Positions 61,360 through 64,000 of a stretch of DNA of 64,000 nucleotides are shown here, in pieces. Source of the DNA: Verrucomicrobiota bacterium (GTDB lineage Bacteria; Verrucomicrobiota; Verrucomicrobiia; Limisphaerales; Pedosphaeraceae). Position 1 is the stretch's first letter. Each line of letters starts with the position of its first letter. The translations under genes were made by a program, and so were the position numbers. Location of the stretch: contig JAJPHR010000095.1 in assembly GCA_021325145.1 (NCBI GenBank), positions 1-64,000 of the forward strand, given 5' to 3'. Below the pieces are notes generated by a model. That model had not been told where the DNA came from. It was given only the letters and a program-made list of their open reading frames with translations, and searched no databases.

Positions 61360-62073
61360 ATGAAGTCAATCGAATGCGCGGCCAATCCACATCGGCCCTT
61401 GGAAGCCGGATTCACGCTCATTGAACTCCTCGTGACGATTGCCATCATTGGAATCCTTGCAGCTTTGTTGCTGGCTGCGCTCAGCGGGGCCAAAGAGCGG
61501 GCCAACCGCGCCCGGTGCAAGAGCAATCTTCATCAAATCGGAATGGCACTCCACATGTACGCCGAAGATAACCGTGACCTGCTTCCCGATTGCACGCGGG
61601 GCAATCCCTCGTTCTTTGGCTCGTATTGGCCCTGGGACTTGAACACCAACGTCGTTATGGCGCTTGAGGGACATGGCGCCACACGCAAGGTTTTCTACTG
61701 CCCGTCAAATCCAAGCATGGACGACGAGCATCGCTGGAATTTCTGGTATTATCACCCGCGAGAGCCTATTCGCGTCCTGGGATATGTCTTTCTAATGAAC
61801 GGTTGCGTCCAGGTTCCGCCCGACTTGTGGCGCACGAACATTTTGGGGGACGGGACCCGTCCTGCGTCGCAAACGGAACTGGTGATTGATGCCGTGGGCA
61901 GCCAGGGCGGAGATTTCACCCGCATTCAAGGGGGGAACCGGGACCGCACCAGCCATCTCAAAGGCAGCCGGCCCGCCGGGGGCAATATCGCCTTTGAAGA
62001 CGGACATTCGGAGTGGCGGAATTTCAAGTCCATGCAGCCGCGCTTTGAGGGAGATGTGCTTTGGTATTATTAG
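61360..62073 (+). CDS. Prepilin-type N-terminal methylation domain protein
   Basis: A 237-residue pseudopilin-like protein. Leader MKSIECAANPHRPLEAG, then the helix FTLIELLVTIAIIGILAALL with the canonical Gly before Phe. The C-terminal motif is GGNIAFEDGHSEWR, a variant of the DG(H) ending. ATG 61360 gives a 17-residue leader; an upstream frame to 61324 would add 12 residues. Processed by a prepilin peptidase not present in the window. Confidence 0.9.
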   Translation: MKSIECAANPHRPLEAGFTLIELLVTIAIIGILAALLLAALSGAKERANRARCKSNLHQIGMALHMYAEDNRDLLPDCTRGNPSFFGSYWPWDLNTNVVMALEGHGATRKVFYCPSNPSMDDEHRWNFWYYHPREPIRVLGYVFLMNGCVQVPPDLWRTNILGDGTRPASQTELVIDAVGSQGGDFTRIQGGNRDRTSHLKGSRPAGGNIAFEDGHSEWRNFKSMQPRFEGDVLWYY

Positions 62074-62286
62074 TTGCATTAGCTGTGGACGGGAATAATC
62101 GAGTTCGAGATTGATGTCTGCGGGAAACCGGGCATGAGTAAAGCTGCTTAGAGAGGGAGGATGACGTATCAATGGACGCAGGGCGAAGTAAGCGCAGTAA
62201 TTCCACCGAAATACGCGGCCGCCGCCGCTCGAACCATCCCCATTTTTCCCTTGCATGGCAAGCGTCCTGCGCCGATGTTAGACACT

Positions 62287-62523
62287 ATGAAAACGCTGAC
62301 TACCCGCGAATTCTACCACTCTCCTGGATTAATGAAATCGCTTCGACCGGGCGAATCCATTGTCGTGACCGACAATGGAAAGGCCGCGTTAACAGTCACC
62401 AAGACAGGCAAGCGCCGGCGTAAGACTCGCAAAGAGCTTGAGCGTGAGGCGCTGGAAATCTCTCCCAGTGCGCGGCCCAAGATCAACTTTACCGCCGCTT
62501 TGAAGAGCTTGAAGAGCGCATGA
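62287..62523 (+). CDS. Phd/YefM-type antitoxin
   Basis: A 78-residue protein: MKTLTTREFYHSPGLMKSLR then GESIVVTDNGKAALTVTK, a Phd-like DNA-binding N-terminal region, with a basic C-terminal helix that would bind the toxin. The ATG at 62287 was chosen because the family starts MKT; upstream frame codons are not conserved. The stop codon overlaps the next gene by 4 bases (ATGA), the usual arrangement for toxin-antitoxin pairs. It probably represses its own operon. Confidence 0.85.
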   Translation: MKTLTTREFYHSPGLMKSLRPGESIVVTDNGKAALTVTKTGKRRRKTRKELEREALEISPSARPKINFTAALKSLKSA

Positions 62524-62975
62524 TATATGCTGATACCAGTTTCCTCGTTGCCATGCGCGTTCGCCGTGACACCTTTCACCAACCAGCCCTCGACTACTAT
62601 GAAAGGAAACAAGAAGAGGTCTGGCTTTGGTCCCCATGGCACCGCGTGGAGGTTTTTAATTCCGTAAGGCAGCTTGTCCGACATCCGGAAGCCAAACGCC
62701 GCTTGCGGCCGGCGGAAGCCAGGGCCTTGATTCACCGACTAGAAAGCGATGTGCGGCTTGGTTATTTCACCCACCTGGAGGCGGACTGGCGGGATGTATT
62801 TCGCACGGCAAACGAAACCAGTATTGCTTATGGATTCGGGATGGCCTGCCGCGCACCCGATCTTTTGCATGTCGCCTATGCGAAGGAACTTGCCGCTGAA
62901 GTGTTCGTGAGTTTCGATGACGATCAATTGGCCTTGGCGCAGATCTCTGGTTTGAAGGCCGTTCGCCCGCGATGA
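62520..62975 (+). CDS. PIN-domain ribonuclease toxin (VapC type)
   Basis: A 151-residue PIN-domain protein. Acidic active-site residues: Asp5 in MIYADTSFLVA, a Glu near residue 44 in RVEVFNSVRQL, Asp113 in CRAPDLLHVAYA, and Asp129 or Asp131 in VSFDDDQLA. VapC-type toxins cleave tRNA or rRNA. Coupled to the antitoxin by a 4-base overlap. Functional pairing with a Phd-type rather than VapB antitoxin is common. Confidence 0.9.
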   Translation: MIYADTSFLVAMRVRRDTFHQPALDYYERKQEEVWLWSPWHRVEVFNSVRQLVRHPEAKRRLRPAEARALIHRLESDVRLGYFTHLEADWRDVFRTANETSIAYGFGMACRAPDLLHVAYAKELAAEVFVSFDDDQLALAQISGLKAVRPR

Positions 62976-63090
62976 CGCTGGTTGACGGGTCCGGCCGGCG
63001 TTGAAAAACCTCGCGAATGCGAGGCTTGAAATGCAGGGTTCATATATGCCGAAAGTGAAATATCCTTTGACGGTAACTGTAAGCGATCCG

Positions 63091-63120
63091 TGAGAGAGCC
63101 GAGTCCTAACGCCCCGGCTT
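63091..63120 (+). terminator. Possible terminator downstream of the toxin-antitoxin pair
   Basis: AGCCG and CGGCT pair across a 14-base loop and are followed by TTTTT. Another hairpin, CCTCGC-GAAT-GCGAGG, lies at about 63008-63023. Both stems are short. Confidence 0.3.
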
Positions 63121-63181
63121 TTTGCTTCATTCTCGGTTGGGCATGCCCGGAAACTGCAAGACGAGGCTTTTCGTTTGAGCT

Positions 63182-64000
63182 TCACGCTTTCCCAAACATT
63201 GCTTTCCAGTTCTCCAGGCAACGCTTCACGGTTTCGAATTCCGAAAGGCGGCTGCCTTCCTGTTCGATGAGGAAGTACTCGATGCCGCCGACGGATTCCG
63301 CGGCGGCGAGGAGGTCTTTCCAGGGAGTCACGCCTTCGCCGAAGAGGACGCGGTAGCCTTTGTCTTCCGTGTGTCCGCCGGGCGCCCAGTCCTTGAGGTG
63401 CATGGTTTTGATGCGGCCCGGGTTGGCCTTGACCCAGGCGACCGGGTCCGAGCCGGCTTCCTCGCAGGTGCCGACGTCCAATTGCAGCATGAATTCCTTG
63501 GGTGTGTTGGCGGCGATGACTTCCATAATGCGCTGGCCGTCCTCCAATTTGGCCCACTCGGCCTGGTGGTTGTGGTAGCCCGCGCTCAGTCCGTGCGGTT
63601 TCAATTGCTCGACGGCGGCGGTAAGGCGTTCGCAGAGGCGTTTCCAGCTGTCAACGCCGCTGGTGTTGCCGGGAGCACTGGCCAGGACGATGTAACGCGC
63701 CCCAAGAATTTGGTTCAGTTCGATGGCGTGGGCGAGGTTTTCCCCCGGAGTAAAGGACTCGAAGCCGTTGTGGGTGGAGTAACAGCGCAGGCCGAGATCG
63801 TCCATTTGCGCGCGGACGTCCTTGGCGTAGGCGGGGGTCCATTTGAAGTAGGGCGAGTAAAACTCGACGACCTCGTAGCCGATCTTCGCCACGGACTTGA
63901 GGGTGTTGGGCAGGTCGCGCGCCAGTTCGCCGCGCACGGAGTAGAGTTCGAGGCCCATGGGACGGCGCTTCGCTGGAGCGGGTTCCGGCGCGGCGGGCTC
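63182..64000 (-). CDS. Sugar phosphate isomerase/epimerase-like protein (5' end outside window)
   Basis: At least 272 residues, with an ATG at 63958 (MGLELYSVRGELARDL) but the frame stays open to the window edge with a Pro/Ala-rich, basic stretch (EPAAPEPAPAKRRP), so the gene probably starts beyond 64000, likely with an export signal or linker. It has the xylose isomerase-like TIM barrel: GYEVVEFYSPY, CYSTHNGFESF, GARYIVLAS, AGYHNHQAEW (metal His), LQLDVGTCEEAG, TMHLKDW and YFLIEQEG (metal Glu). Many verrucomicrobial genomes carry large sets of these. Substrate unknown. Confidence 0.88.
   Translation of the reverse strand, partial: EPAAPEPAPAKRRPMGLELYSVRGELARDLPNTLKSVAKIGYEVVEFYSPYFKWTPAYAKDVRAQMDDLGLRCYSTHNGFESFTPGENLAHAIELNQILGARYIVLASAPGNTSGVDSWKRLCERLTAAVEQLKPHGLSAGYHNHQAEWAKLEDGQRIMEVIAANTPKEFMLQLDVGTCEEAGSDPVAWVKANPGRIKTMHLKDWAPGGHTEDKGYRVLFGEGVTPWKDLLAAAESVGGIEYFLIEQEGSRLSEFETVKRCLENWKAMFGKA

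Noticed and set aside
63000..63181. Small gene between the toxin and the sugar isomerase gene
   Set aside because: Only short frames with no ribosome site or family pattern; region contains hairpins.

Overview
The window looks like a chromosomal segment of a GC-rich member of the Verrucomicrobiota, probably a Pedosphaera/Limisphaera-type lineage. This is inferred from gene content only, because no rRNA or tRNA gene was found. The pointers are three single-copy 'FTLIELLV' prepilin-like proteins with DG(H) C-terminal motifs, large secreted proteins ending in a short FFRL/FYRL/FYKV-type module, a TMTC-like membrane protein with TPRs, a PadR plus permease-prefix pair, sugar isomerase/epimerase and beta-propeller proteins, and many short dispersed repeats between genes.

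Layout. 0-9 kb: argB, an SDR, an aldo/keto reductase and a quinone oxidoreductase, a lone receiver protein, a TPR protein, a GNAT acetyltransferase, a PDZ protein, and a PadR regulator overlapping a membrane protein. 9-18 kb: a secreted clan GH-A glycosidase, a membrane-anchored unknown, the TMTC-like/TPR protein, a prepilin-like protein and a large Ig-like secreted protein. 18.5-25 kb: a tightly packed plus-strand run of a PQQ-type beta-propeller, an alkyltransferase-like protein, a HemN/HemW-like radical SAM enzyme, a chorismate-lyase-like protein, a flavin-dependent halogenase-like enzyme and, after 127 bases, a GT4 glycosyltransferase. 25-38 kb: a YbgC-type thioesterase, rsmD, a BON lipoprotein, a putative kinase-fold lipoprotein, GT2, a PaaI-type thioesterase, TolC, Sua5, a MacB-type permease and ATPase with a MacA-type adaptor, and trpD. 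38.7-47 kb: a prepilin-like protein, an ABC-2 permease, a hybrid histidine kinase, a Pro-rich membrane protein, thioredoxin, a GspF-like protein and a class V aminotransferase. 47-64 kb: a nucleotidyltransferase overlapping a small gene out of frame, a Tat-exported unknown, a YVTN propeller, xthA, a cluster of four GYF_2-type membrane proteins around a DUF2752 protein, galK, an NBR1-Ig/amidase protein, a patatin, a cation/proton antiporter, a prepilin-like protein, a Phd/VapC-type toxin-antitoxin pair, and a sugar isomerase cut by the window end.

The most coherent candidate for an undescribed pathway is the 20.3-23.5 kb block. A chorismate-lyase-like enzyme retaining the Arg and Glu expected for catalysis overlaps by 4 bases a flavoenzyme carrying the GxGxxG, WxWxIP and FxxPxxSxG motifs of flavin-dependent halogenases. 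It is itself overlapped by 8 bases by a radical SAM gene. This suggests synthesis and modification, perhaps halogenation, of a hydroxybenzoate-type compound. That is a motif-based hypothesis, not a demonstrated function.

The intergenic DNA is rich in repeats. Family A is an 80-100 base MITE-like element in at least eight full or partial copies, with complementary ends and a GGGCAG/CTGCCC hairpin; one copy supplies the rsmD stop codon. Two other short palindromic families and one 134-base inverted-repeat element are also present. Separately, tandem heptamers lie in frame inside three unrelated genes (the TMTC-like gene, GT4, and twice in Sua5).
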